DNA from: Botryllus schlosseri
Lineage: Eukaryota > Chordata > Ascidiacea > Stolidobranchia > Styelidae
DNA: 33,197 nt
Assembly (NCBI GenBank): GCA_000444245.1
Contig: KE605686.1
Coordinates: 1-33,197 of the forward strand
Direction: 5' to 3'
In this document: positions 1 to 10,619 of the stretch, piece by piece
Position numbering within the stretch: the stretch's first letter is position 1
How the letters are laid out: each line of letters starts with the position of its first letter
Position numbers and translations under genes: made by a program
The notes under the pieces: model-generated
What the model was told of the DNA's origin: nothing
Databases searched by the model: none
The model's input: only the letters and a program-made list of their open reading frames with translations

Positions 1-32
1 GTCTCAGACATCTAATATTTATGAATCTAGAC

Positions 33-335
33 CAGTGGTTCCCAAAGTGGGTGAGCATAATGGAGGCGCTGACAATGAAATGGGCGGTAGGGGGCGCTGA
101 AAGCAAATATTGATTTAGAATGCAACTACTACGTTGTGTTGAAACTCTTTATAAATAAAGCAGCGGAATGCGCAGTAAAACTGCAAATTCGACTTAGTCG
201 GGGCAATTTAGGGTTGTCAGTCTATTTATTCTGCTGTACTGTAAAAGTCCATTTTTTTACTGCTACATTTTGAGCTCGTCGCCAACCACGCACCGTCATT
301 GAGTTCCATAACTGTAAAAGTACTACTCGCGACAG
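33..335 (+). mobile_element. hAT-type element terminus (partial)
   Basis: The sequence starts with CAGTGGTTCCCAAAGTGGG and continues into G-rich text with GGGGGCGCT, which is typical of hAT terminal inverted repeats. No matching opposite end was found, so this is one arm or an eroded copy. The next hAT element starts at 344 and may have inserted into this one. No coding remnant was recognised between 100 and 335. The right limit is a guess. Confidence 0.45.
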
Positions 336-841
336 TGCTAAGTCAGTGGTTCTTACCCTTTTCGTCTTCGCGGACCCCATTTGGACCGCCACGGACCTCG
401 GCGCACCCCCCACAGTTAAAGTTCAAATTTAGCTCAATTGTCGTGCTACCGTCATCTGTCTTGTTGAAATATTAACTTTGGACTGCTGATAAACTGCAAT
501 AAAGTGACCATTCATGAAAATAACATAATATTTATGTGCAAACTAAGAAGATTTTTAGTATTTCAATGCAAATTCCGCAGCTGCATTTCTTAATATACGT
601 GGTCTTGTCCTAAAAATGCGCTTTGTCGATTTGATACGAAGGAGTGCCGAAAATCCCTCTCCACAAATATAGGTGGTGGCGAATGCAAGTAATAACGTGT
701 AACGCTTCTGACGACACCTTCGGGTATGACCGCAACATATATGGCAACGAAATTCAGGAACAGATTTTTAATTAACATATAACGTTTAGCCTAATCATTT
801 CTATCTTGCAGCACATCTTGAAATTTTTCTGGAATGGAGGC

Positions 842-1306
842 TTTAACGAAATATATTGTTAACGCCATTTTAATAGTGATCAATGAGGAGTGTTATAAAA
901 TATTACCTAATTCCCTGAAGTGAAAACCCGATAAGACCTTTGTGATTCGTGTGAATAAAGATAAGAGAAATAAATCGTATGGTGTTTGGTGCATGTAATC
1001 TCTCAGGGCTATGATATATATACGAATGTAATACAGCGTATAAAAACATTCAATTCAATTTATGATCGGAAAGATATTACGTCGCCGTACGTTGATTCAA
1101 AAAATTTACAAGTCGTGGAGACAGAAACAAAACATTCGTCAGTGTGATCTTCGAATACGTGTGCAATAGACAGGCCTCGTGGTGCGTCAGCCAATTAGCC
1201 AATCCACGGTGTCGAACGCAAGGAAACACGCAACGAATTGTAAACGTAACCTTCTGGAGTCAGATTATGCAACTATAACATCTACAAACATTCGCTCTGC
1301 GTTATA
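842..1306 (+). repeat. 5' LTR
   Basis: This 465-bp direct repeat pairs with 6804-7268. It begins TTTAACGAAATATATTG and ends CTCTGCGTTATA. The 5-bp duplication GAGGC precedes it. It contains a TATA-like run (GATATATATACG, near 1012-1024) and an AATAAA-type signal (GAATAAAG, near 953-960), as expected for retroviral-type promoter and polyadenylation signals, but neither is proven. Confidence 0.92.
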
Positions 1307-1324
1307 TGGTTGACCTCCGATGTT
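1307..1324 (+). other. Primer binding site of the LTR element
   Basis: TGGTTGACCTCCGATG lies directly after the 5' LTR. It starts with TGG, the complement of the tRNA CCA end. It resembles the complement of the tRNA-Trp 3' end (TGGTGACCCCGACGTG, recalled from the family) with a few differences. Trp priming is a habit of the CsRn1 clade. Confidence 0.6.
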
Positions 1325-1922
1325 CAATTAATCACGACCGACCGGCCGGCAGAGCAACGGGCCACGGAAACGATCAATATACGGATTCGTCTTACACGAC
1401 GGCGAGAAAGATCAACCAGCAATACAGCGATGACGGAAACAAAAGTCATCTCGACGTTCTCGCAGAAGAAACGACAACGAACAACGCCTAATCAGAGGAA
1501 TCGACGAACGAGTAGCGTCTACTCAGAAAAGGCGAACGACTACAACAACGTATATTGAAGTTAAGTTGCATTTTATTTCGGTTTCAGACACGGTGGAGTT
1601 TGTATTGAACTGCATAAATATCAAAATTATTTCTTTTAGTCATGTCAGAGTTTCGAGATATGTTGTAAAATTGTGTTGTGTTATGAATATTGCATGTCCG
1701 AATAAATAAGTTAATTGCAATTGAAAATTTGTAGTTAGTCTGTGTTATTCCAGTCTGCTTATTGTGATTTTGTTTTCTCAGTGATATAGCCGATAATTCG
1801 TGCTAGAGTGGTATTTGCCGCGGAGTATTCGTCTGTGTGCAGTGCGACATTTGCGTGTACGGGCAACGGAAAAGGTATTCATTTTCAATTCTCGCATGAG
1901 CAATTGCTATTCACTGTGATAA

Positions 1923-2840
1923 ATGGAAGTGGAAAGTAGAGACAACGAACCTATAGCCGTACTCAAAGGTAGAACTCGCGAGATCACTATCAATCGACTT
2001 TTTAACGAGAATGCTCCGTCACGGTATTTCATGACGTTAGAATGTCAACTTGAAGGCAAAAATGTACGGTTACAGAAAGCTAAATATAACATTTTGTTAG
2101 AGAACTTGACTGACGCACACATCGCCGAGATCAATGGAAGTGTTCCTAGCCCAAGCATTGCAAATTGCTATGATGTGTTGAAAAAGGTTTTGTTGAACCG
2201 TTTTGATATTCCGATTAATCAGAAGTTAAATAACTTTTTTGCCGAGGCAGTTCCGGGTATGAATCTCAGAGCTTTACCATCGCGGATTAATGAGTGTGCG
2301 GGTGCCGATAATTCACCGTATATGGCGGGGATCAAGGACCACATGTTCTTGCAATACTGCAGGCCCGACATCGCTTTCACATTACGTGGATATCATAGAG
2401 ATGATTTTGATACTATGTGTCAGCGCGCGGTTGAGCTGTTTAATGGGGGGTCGAATCCGGGAATAACTCCATTCAAACTAATGAAGTAAGTGTGGCAAAA
2501 CAGGAAAAGGAGCGTGCGGTTAGATCCGATGAATATACACAGTTGATCGATTCGATGAGTAAGCAACTTGCTAGTGTGGAAAAGCAAATGGCGGAATTGA
2601 AGTTGGCTGCTGTTAAGTGCAACCAAGTGATAGCAATAACTCTTTGAACCATTCTCCCATGACGCAGACTAGGGCCGAGTCAAACCGCGGGGGTACACGA
2701 TATTATCGCGGCGGCAACGTTGGTGCCCGAGGTGGCAGTAATACCGAATGGGTATGCCAGAATCATCATCGATCTGGTGATCGGAGCTTTTCATGCTATC
2801 GTGAATGTAAATATTTTGATCGTAGTTCATGACTACATGG
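1923..2840 (+). pseudogene. gag region of the LTR element (fossil)
   Basis: The upstream part encodes a Ty3-type capsid-like protein with long helical stretches (for example RLQKAKYNILLENLTDAHI and a DVLKKVLLNRFD segment). A finger-like stretch with Cys and His in a C-x2-H...C-x3-C pattern follows near 2740-2830, resembling the CHCC nucleocapsid finger of CsRn1-type elements. The assignment rests on position between the primer site and protease and on general resemblance. The region is a broken relic. Confidence 0.6.
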
Positions 2841-2899
2841 CAGGGGTTTTCATCCGAGTGGCCCAAGTATAAATTCATTTGATTTTGAGTATCTGGCTT

Positions 2900-5560
2900 A
2901 TGCGTTTGATAAGTTAAATGGTTTGAATTTCTTGAGTGACAGTGGTTCCATGATTGCTAATTTGCCAGCGAGTGAACATGTGATTCGGCACTATACGCCG
3001 AAATGGCAATTTCGGGGAGCAAATGGTTCCGTGATTAATGCGTGTGGCACTAAAACTTTGATGTTGCAGTTCGGTGATAATGAGCCACTTGAATGTCCTT
3101 TTGTAATAACCGAAGTGTCGAAGCCAATACTGGGTTGGAATTTCATGAAAAAGCAAAAGTTGCTTTTAGACCCGGAACTGGATGAACTCGCGACTCGTGA
3201 CCGCAGTACTGTAATAAAAATGTCTCAAAATAAATTTTCGTCTCTTGTCGCGCATATCGACGCGAGTGAACGCACGCCATACGCTGATTTGCTTAAAGAG
3301 TTTCCGGAGATCTTGGTCCAGCAACCTGTTAAACGGCGCGAAATGAAACATGTCATGCGAATAAAAACGTTCGGTTATTTAAAATCACCGAAACCACGGT
3401 CGATCCCACCCCAGTATTTGCTAGAAGTTCGGCGGCAAATTAAAGATATGTTGGAGCGCGGTGTAATTTCAAAATCGGATTCGGATTTTTGCTCGCCGAT
3501 CGTGTGTGTTCCAAAACGGAGTCACGTTGAGGGGAAACCTCCCGGTGTGCGGCTGTGCATCGATTATCGTTACTTGAATTCGCATGTGGCTCCTCAATGT
3601 TATCCATTACCAAATATTGCGTCGATACGTACACAAATGGCAGGGGACAAGGTATTTTCCACTCTTGACATAGCAAGCGCGTACCACAACATTGAGGTGG
3701 CGGAGTCAGACCGCCATATGACAGCGTTTTATGCGAAGGAAATCGGTAAATTTCAATACAATGTGTGTCCTTTCGGTTTTCGGTCCAGTGGAGATCAATG
3801 GTGTAAATTGGCTTACGAGTTGCTCGGGGACATTCCTAATACTTGTCTGTTGTGATGATATTGTGGTAGCAACGCCTGACGAGAAATCTCATTTGGAGAC
3901 GTTGCGGGTAATTTTTGAGAAATTGAAGAGTGAGTCCCTTTCGTTGTCTATTGAGAAGTGTAAGTTCGGAGCAGAGTCAGTTCGATTTTGGGGGTTTTTG
4001 ATTGACAAGGATGGCATCAGACCAGATCCCAGACGAGTTGAGGCGATTGTGAAATTTCCAGTGCCAAAGACTATTCGTGAGGTGAGAAGGATGATCGGCA
4101 TGATCAACTATTATTCGAGAAGCATCAAGAACAGTTCGTCGATAATGCAACCATTGTACGAGTTATTAAAAGGAACAAATGCTCGAAGTAAGCTCAAATG
4201 GACCAGTGTGGCGCAGAATGCATTTGAGTAGATCAAAACAGCTTTGATAGATGCAGCGAGATTGGCTTTTCCGACATTCAGAGGACCTATACAGCTTGTG
4301 ACAGATGCAAGTCAAGTTGCGTTGGGCGCAGTCATCAATGAGTACCAGAATGGCAGATATGTACCTCTGGCTTTCTTCAGCAAGAGTTTAACCGGGTCTC
4401 AGCGAAAATGGTCAGCTGTGAAGAGAGAGACGTACGCTGTATACATGGCTCTGCAGCATTTTCGGGATTTTTGCATGGGCAGGTCAGTGAGCCTCGTCAC
4501 GGACAGTCAGGTGTTGGCTAAGATGATTATCAATCCGAAGGAATGTGCTGACCCAGCTATGTTTCGGTATCTTGAGTACATTAATTACTTTTAGAACAAA
4601 ACTACATGTATCTGCGGCATTTTCAACTCCGTTTCCGATTGTTTGTCCCGTGTTGAGATAAATGAATTCGTCGTACCAGAGGGGTTGAAGCCTGATTTTA
4701 TCAAGCGTATTGCAGTGGAACAATTGCGAGATAAGGATGTAATAGAATTCCGAGAGAGCAATTTGCATGAGACTGGTTTGCAGTGAAGAGAGTTGAAATT
4801 GTTGGGGTGTGAGACGGGCGTTGTTTGCCACGTGCCAGATACCACCGATAAATCCCAGAATTTGTCTGTAACGCCACGAGTGTGGGCTCCGCGAACCATG
4901 CGGAGGGAATTGTTTGAACATGTGCATGTGCATTCTCTTTCTCACCCCGGAATGCGCGCGACGTTGGCATTGGTCAATCGGCATTACGTTTTCCCCAATA
5001 TGGACAGGTGGTTACGTGAATCAGTGAGGGCATGTCCGATGTGTAACAAAAGCAAAATTATTCGTCATGTACGCTCCACATTAAAGCATGTGCCGCGACG
5101 TAGTGATCGCAATGCTGACATTTCAATTGACATCGCTGGTCCGCTTCGTGAAACAGAAGATGGTAATCGATATTTTCTTATAATTGTTGATCGTGTCACA
5201 AATTACACTAATGCAATCCCCATGAAAAGACAAGATACTGACACGGTGATACGTGCTTTGATTGATGGTTTAGTAAAGGATCGTGGAGCACCCATGGTTA
5301 TAAGGTCCGACCGGGGCTCAGTGTTCACATCGTATGAATGGGGAAAGTTCATGTCGGTCCTTGAATGTAAACACTCATTTTCGCCGGCGCTTTCGCCTCA
5401 GCAGAATTCGATCTCCGAGACGGGGATTCGGCGAATAAAGCGCGGTCTGCGGTGCGCTAATAATCCCGCGGCCTGGGATAGACTATTGCCTTTTGTGGTA
5501 GCGCGTCCCGAGAGCGTATTTCTGAATGCTTACCTGTGGATGTCGATCGCGATAATCCTG
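2900..5560 (+). pseudogene. pol region: protease, RT, RNase H, integrase (fossil)
   Basis: Domains in order, with rough positions: aspartic protease with the DSGS active-site motif (2920-3160); reverse transcriptase (3300-4140) with LCIDYRYLN, the TLDIASAYH motif and a DD catalytic pair; RNase H (4250-4570) with the TDAS and TDSQ motifs; integrase zinc finger of the HHCC type (4900-5060); and the integrase catalytic core (5100-5500) with IDIAGP, RSDRG and a glutamate after PQQN. This order is diagnostic of Ty3/gypsy. The region is broken in several places and is best read as a fossil. Confidence 0.88.
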
Positions 5561-5809
5561 GGCATGAATCCATTTTGCACGATACCGCTAAGACACAAAT
5601 ATCTCGTGATTGCAGAAATCCCAACGAGACAAGTCCAAAGTAGACGTCCAGAGGGAGAGGAATTGTTAGACCAAGACATTGGAATGATTATGTGTTGCAT
5701 TAAATCGCGTGGAATAAAGATATGCGTGATGAGAATTGTGTCTTGTGCATTAATATGCTGTGTAAATGTAGGATTGCTGCTTTATCGATTGTTGAATCGC
5801 GTAGAGTAA

Positions 5810-6790
5810 CGATATTAGTAGCGAAGAGCGTGCTTTGTGCATTGATATGTTATGTAAATGCAGGATTGCTGCATCATGTTGTGACTCCCGTCATAAAATG
5901 TAAGGTGTGGTCACCGAAGCTCGTTGCTGAAGTCTTGATTGAAATTAATGCATTTCGATAAGTGTTGGGAGGGCCACGAAGGCAAAATGTTGGGCTCGTG
6001 CAGGCCCCTTATGCTTCACTGAACTGTGCGTCATATTTCAGATGGTCACGGCAGAATTGCCGTTGAGTTGCCATAAGCCCTCTGTTGTTACGTATGAACA
6101 ACACGGATTTGGTAGGAATGATTGCTGTTCCCGCTGGCCGGGTTTTAACAGTATTAGTGAGAAAGTAGAAGAAGTGACTGATGACAGTGAATGGCATGTA
6201 TGTTCTGTGGGTTTTGAAGCATGATTGCTGGATGAATTATGGTGTTGACCTTGCATACACGTTGATGGCTGTCGTCAGTGCATATAGACTTGTTCCGTCT
6301 ATGAATGGCATTGCATTTTATTTTATAGCTCTTTATTATGCATTTTCATTCATTTGCTGTTATTGCATGCGAAGTGATCTGTAATGTCACTGTTGTTCCC
6401 GCTTTTGTGCTATTCAGTGATTAGTTATTCATTTGTGTTTGATGATAATATGTTATTGCATGCGAAGGGACCTTTAATGTCGCTGTTGTAACGCTTTTGT
6501 GCTGGTTAAATTATGTCTTTTATTTCTTTGTGTGTGGTTGAAATGCTAACTATTGTTGTTTCAGTTTCAGTTGCCAGTCGGACGGAACGATGATATTGCG
6601 AGTCGTTCCGGGATGGTAATGTAAAATAGGGTTCCCGAATGCCACGCTTGGATGGTATGTCGTTTCATTAGTTTACTTTTGCCCCTGCATATAACATTGT
6701 TAACTGTCTCCAGTCCCTATGATTAGTTATGACCCTAGGTATAACGTTTTGAACACTATATTCGTTTTTTTACACCAAGTTCTTTTGGTA
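5810..6790 (+). other. LTR element 3' untranslated region with internal duplications
   Basis: No envelope or other protein domain is recognisable between integrase and the polypurine tract. Two local direct duplications are visible. A unit with TGTTATTGCATGCGAAG occurs at 6358-6411 and 6451-6503. A unit with GGATTGCTGC and TGTGCATT-type text occurs near 5745-5785 and again near 5835-5875. Short open frames here look like by-products of these repeats. Confidence 0.6.
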
Positions 6791-6803
6791 GGAAGGGGGA
6801 ATT
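6791..6803 (+). other. Polypurine tract
   Basis: GGAAGGGGGA lies directly before the 3' LTR, where the primer for plus-strand DNA synthesis is expected. Confidence 0.75.
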
Positions 6804-7268
6804 TTTAACGAAATATATTGTTAACGCCATTTTAATAGTGATCAATGAGGAGTGTTATAAAATTTTACCTAATTCTCTGAAGTGAAAACCCGATAAGACC
6901 TTTGTGATTCGTGTGAATAAAGATAAGAGAAATAAATCGTATGGTGTTTGGTGCATGTAATCTCTCGTGGCTATGATATATATACGAATGTAATACAGCG
7001 TATAAAAACATTCAATTCAATTTATGATCGGAAAGATATTACGTCGCCGTACGTTGATTCAATAAATTTACAAGTCGTGGAGACAGAAATAAAACATTCG
7101 TCCGTGTGATCTTCGAATACGTGTGCAATAGACAGGCCTCGTGGTACGTCAGCCAACGAGCCAATCCACGGCGTCGAACGCAAGGAAACACGCAACGAAT
7201 TGTAAACGTAACCTTCTGGAGTCAGATTATACAACTATAACATCTACAAACATTCGCTCTGCGTTATA
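6804..7268 (+). repeat. 3' LTR
   Basis: This 465-bp repeat equals the 5' LTR in length and is about 97.4% identical to it. It is followed by GAGGC (7269-7273), the second copy of the 5-bp target duplication. The following text rejoins the host hAT element. Confidence 0.92.
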
Positions 7269-7615
7269 GAGGCTTATCGCAGGAGAAAATGGATTTCTCC
7301 AAACAATATTTTCCCAAAACTCCAACAAAACATCTCGTGCCAGCAATACGTTTGTATCAGTAGGCTATTGGCAATTGGGCAATTAAAATGAGTTTGAAGA
7401 GACGAATATTTCATCTCAGACGGCCATTAGTTTATGTCAGTTCTGAAGTTTTAGCAGTTATGAAGTTTTAGTAGTTATGAAGCGAAACTACCTCGTGATC
7501 TCTCCAATTTAAAAGAAATATAAATCACGTTGTCAACCATTTTGCAAAGCTGGAGACTTCGCGGACCCCCTGAAAATGCGTTGCGGACCCCCGGTTGAGA
7601 ACCACTGTGCTACGT

Positions 7616-7894
7616 AGTATGTACGACTCAAGTCGTACTCAAACTCGTTCTCTCGCTTCGGTTTCTGAATGTCAATTCTTACGCAATGTTGACGCAAAAT
7701 GAGTTTGAGTTCCGCGTAACGTTTCTTGAATACTTTCCCACTGGATGGTCAAGCTGTGGCTATGGAAACATATTTGTGCGGCCATCTACCTGTAATTCAA
7801 TTACCGTGAGCTGACCGCCGTCAACATTGGAGATGGGGAATTGACTTGATCAAGTTTTATAATTTTGACGGCCACATTTTGATTACGGATATAG
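7616..7894. other. Unassigned spacer
   Basis: No gene was recognised. An imperfect palindrome GTACGACTCAAGTCGTAC lies at 7621-7638, and related CTCAAACTC/GAGTTTGAG text in opposite orientations lies within the next 80 bp. It may be the flank or remains of an older element. Confidence 0.4.
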
Positions 7895-8300
7895 CAGGGG
7901 TGGGCAGACCTGCTTCATTTGCGAGCCGCATATTAAAANTCTTAGATTTAAAAGAGCCATAACANAATCAGTCAAAAATACGAATATATTACGTCACAAT
8001 GAAATGTAGGCTATCGAACAAAGTGTGGTGATACGTATATAGCAGGGGTGGGCAGACCTGCTTCATTTGCGAGCCGCATATTAAAAATCTTAGATTTAAA
8101 ATAGCCATAACAAAATCATTCAAAAATACGAATATATTACGTCACAATGAAATGTAGGCTATCGAAAAAAGTGTGGTGATACGGTACGTCTCCGTCTGGG
8201 CTGCAAGGTGCTTGAAATCAGGCTGATATGACATCAAGACAGTGCGGAGCAGTTCATTCAAGTGCTGCTAAGAATTCAGGGAAGATTTCAGCTCGGTAAT
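7895..8300 (-). mobile_element. hAT terminus, tandemly duplicated, with transposase C-terminal relic
   Basis: CAGGGGTGGGCAGACCTGC, a common hAT terminal repeat type, starts at 7895 and again at 8043. The 148-bp unit is doubled with only a few differences. Beyond the second unit, the minus strand (about 8270-8160) reads QHLNELLRTVL..YQPDFKHL.AQ, which resembles the extreme C-terminus of hAT transposases of the SCAND3/GTF2IRD2 type (pattern 'EHL...LRIA...PD...L'). This suggests the 3' end of an element whose remaining part is lost. Two ambiguous bases (7939, 7965) lie in the first unit. The opposite terminus was not found. Confidence 0.55.
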
Positions 8301-8884
8301 CTCATTACTCCCTAAATGTGCTTTCGTTGGGTAGCTCGATGACACAGTTTTGGTGTTTGGTTCGGTAATAACGTTTCAGGTTAGTGTTCTATTATCCTGT
8401 TCATAATTTCTTTTCTTGCATTTCTTGGCCAGTTATTGCTAGTCTTTACGGTACAAATGGAAGAGCCGTATTCACCCTTGCCCGTCTGGAAATGATTGTG
8501 GCCTGTGCTGGCGTAATCAAATATCAAGTTCAGTGTTGAACACAATGATTTAACATTTATCCATGACCAGGAAACAGTGTTGCGGGTGAAACGTTTACGT
8601 GGACTCGATACGAAAGTTCAATTGAAACCCTGTGATGCCTTCGTCCCTAAAATTTACAAGTCTTGTGTAAACCATAGGAAAAGAAAAAACGTACGTACCA
8701 TCTCACAGGTTGAAAAGCATTGTGCTACGCCATAATTAGTTTGATCGTGTCATGTGAGTATGAGCTCGCTATTGAAACAGATCGATGGTACGCGTTTTAG
8801 TCACATAAGGACGACGTTTTGCGGGAAATCCATCGACTCATTATATACATATACACACGACCTGTGCATTTGCCTACAAGAGTG
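8301..8884 (+). other. Unassigned region with a 72-codon open frame
   Basis: The only notable point is an open frame at 8517-8735 (+, TAA-bounded, no obvious start). It is rich in basic residues, with RVKRLRGLDTK and NHRKRKN. It is short enough to arise by chance, but its amino acid make-up looks protein-like. It may be a degraded exon or a transposon relic. No family was recognised. Confidence 0.3.
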
Positions 8885-9125
8885 CATCATGTGAAGTTGT
8901 GCATATGCCACTTGACCAGGAAGGTGCAGACACAGTATTGTAAGACTTTCTATGTGTCGCATCACCCATCCACACTATCCCGGTAATGTATGAGCGCCAA
9001 GCGATGAAGTCATAGCTACTAGTGTTACTAATCAGTTTTTTGGTATCACGTGGTCGGGGAATGAACCCACTCCCTACCGATTCAGAAGCTGGACGCTCCA
9101 ACATTACGTTATCCTGTCGGTTGTT
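8885..9125 (-). mobile_element. tRNA-derived SINE
   Basis: Read on the minus strand, 9110-9040 looks like a tRNA. An A-box-like stretch (TAACGTAATGTTGGAGC) is followed by an anticodon-arm-like stretch (CAGCTTCTGAATCGG) and a B box in GGGTTCATTCCCCGACC. The promoter boxes have tRNA spacing, but the acceptor stem does not pair, so it is not a working tRNA gene. A body of about 150 bp follows (ACCAAAAAACTG..., GCTTGGCGCTCATAC...). This head-plus-body layout fits a tRNA-derived SINE. The limits are approximate and the family is not named. Confidence 0.55.
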
Positions 9126-9832
9126 CGCCTTCATGTCATTGTAAATATTGATTCATGGTATTTTATCAAATTCTAAAAGATTTGCGGTTCACTTTGAAAT
9201 CTGGGGCATCACACGGTTAATGTGATTCACCGGTTATCTCCAAATCGTAGTAGCTCGTTCAAGTGGACCAAATTTCTTGAGAACTACAAAAACGTGAGAG
9301 TCGTTTAAACCCACCTGAGAAAATTCATTCAGAACATCGGTACAAGTAAGGCGGGATTTTATGGTTACCGCATTCTGGTTTTGCAGAATTAAGGACCGAC
9401 TCCTAGCTCATTAACCATCATGGCACACCGGTCGTTAATACCACGGCAGGATTTCAGAGACCTAATAAAGCTAGGGAAGCCTTCCCAGGACATAATCACG
9501 GGGCAATTGTAGTATTGATGATAGCCAAAATAAACTTTGTTCCGAATGGCTCTATTCAACTCACAACGATTTTCAAATATACCTGTATATACTTCACGTT
9601 CTGGCCTCGATGATTAGGCAACCTACATAGCTGACACATGACACAAATAAACGGGGGATAGAAGTGGTGGATAAGCGCCGTTTAAATTTCACTCAATGTA
9701 TTTAGAATATACCGCCAGAAAACTTACACACATCAACAATACAATATGCTCTGAGAATTTGGGTAACTGCGAAAGTATGGAGAAAATATCCACTATCGCA
9801 TGGAAGAATGTTTCTATGGTATGGAAATTGGA
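9126..9832. other. Unassigned region
   Basis: No gene, terminal repeat or RNA was recognised. Short overlapping frames near 9690-9900 on both strands are shadows of the palindromic sequence described next. Confidence 0.4.
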
Positions 9833-9895
9833 AGTATGGTATGGAACGATTGTGACGGGTATCGAGTATGGGAATTCCACGTTCCATACCATACT
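9833..9895. repeat. Perfect 16-bp inverted repeat
   Basis: AGTATGGTATGGAACG at 9833-9848 is the exact reverse complement of 9880-9895, with a 31-nt loop. A related direct copy of TATGGTATGGAA lies about 20 bp upstream (near 9814-9826). The region could form a stem-loop or be the core of a small palindromic element. No flanking duplication was seen. Confidence 0.6.
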
Positions 9896-9899
9896 ATGC

Positions 9900-10619
9900 C
9901 CAGCATTAAACTAGACTGAAGCCTATATAATATAGATTTTCGGTACTTCAGCAGGTCGTAATATTGTAACATAAAAATAGCCATAATTACAATGTCAATC
10001 AATTGATATCTTCGGGGTGGATTTAAAATGTCCGGTATTGAAATCATAGTGCAGAATAAAACAGTCACATCAATTGATTGCATCATTAGATTGAATGTTC
10101 AGACATCGCAACATCAGTAGGAGGTACAAGACATACTATCTACATTGCACAGCTTGCATATTGAAAGTTATTTCTCCAGTTCTCTGTAGTATCGCATTCA
10201 CCAAATCATTGTTTCAATGATTATATTATTCCCTACTATCGTGGAACTAAAACCTCAATCACACGGTGGAAGCTGGTGCGGGGATTAGATCGTTGGGTTT
10301 CGCGATGTATATGGAACAGCGGACGGCCATAATGTAGGGCCACCCAAGAGTTATACGGACTACCAGGGTTGTAACTGCCGCACCTCAAGCCCCCAATCGG
10401 GAAGAGATGGAAAGGGCCCAAAATTATTTCGTTGGTGGTTTGTTGGAGGATGTAAATCTAACTTGAAAGTTTTCGTCGCACTTCGCGCAGTTTGATGTAC
10501 CTAGTGGTCTGGATTCAAATACGATTGATCAGTAAGATTAAAATGCACATATTTGAGAGAAACAGGCAAGTCGACGCCAGCGATTAACACTCATTGAACA
10601 GAACTATGGCTCCGGGATA
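9900..10619. other. Unassigned region with a GC-richer block
   Basis: No gene was recognised. A G+C-richer stretch at about 10245-10430 stands out from the AT-rich surroundings and has a 61-codon minus-strand frame without known motifs. It could be a piece of an older repeat. Confidence 0.35.

Larger units (their letters stand above)
842..7268 (+). mobile_element. Ty3/gypsy LTR retrotransposon, CsRn1-like, broken
   Basis: This 6,427-bp element has two 465-bp LTRs and a 5-bp GAGGC duplication (837-841 and 7269-7273). From 5' to 3' it carries a tRNA-complementary primer site, a gag-like region, aspartic protease, reverse transcriptase, RNase H, integrase with an HHCC finger, about 1 kb without recognised coding, and a polypurine tract next to the 3' LTR. 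The order RT-RNase H-integrase defines Ty3/gypsy. A primer site resembling the tRNA-Trp complement and a CHCC-type gag finger suggest the CsRn1 clade, which includes Cigr-1 of Ciona; this clade call is an inference. The LTRs differ at about 12 of 465 positions (about 2.6%), so the insertion is fairly recent. The coding part is broken, with roughly five to ten breaks. No envelope gene was seen. Confidence 0.92.
344..7607 (-). mobile_element. hAT DNA transposon remnant, split by an LTR retrotransposon
   Basis: The ends are CAGTGGTTCTTACCC (344) and GGTTGAGAACCACTG (ending 7607). They are flanked by TGCTAAGT (336-343) and TGCTACGT (7608-7615), an 8-bp duplication with 7 of 8 bases kept, as expected for hAT. 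Without the LTR element at 842-7268 and its duplicated GAGGC, the hAT is about 830 bp. Both halves align along their length to the element at 17158-17959 in the opposite orientation. On the minus strand, about 780-580 matches the end of the hAT transposase reading frame seen in that sister copy (...TRPR.LRNA...ALK then stop), with a frame change inside it. This is an internally deleted, non-autonomous derivative that is older than the retrotransposon inside it. Confidence 0.85.

Noticed and set aside
5810-6790. An envelope or extra gene in the LTR element
   Set aside because: There are only short frames, explained by local duplications. No signal peptide, fusion peptide or membrane anchor was recognised.
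9040-9115. A tRNA gene on the minus strand
   Set aside because: A- and B-box-like sequences are present, but the acceptor arms do not pair and the anticodon arm is irregular. A SINE head explains it better.
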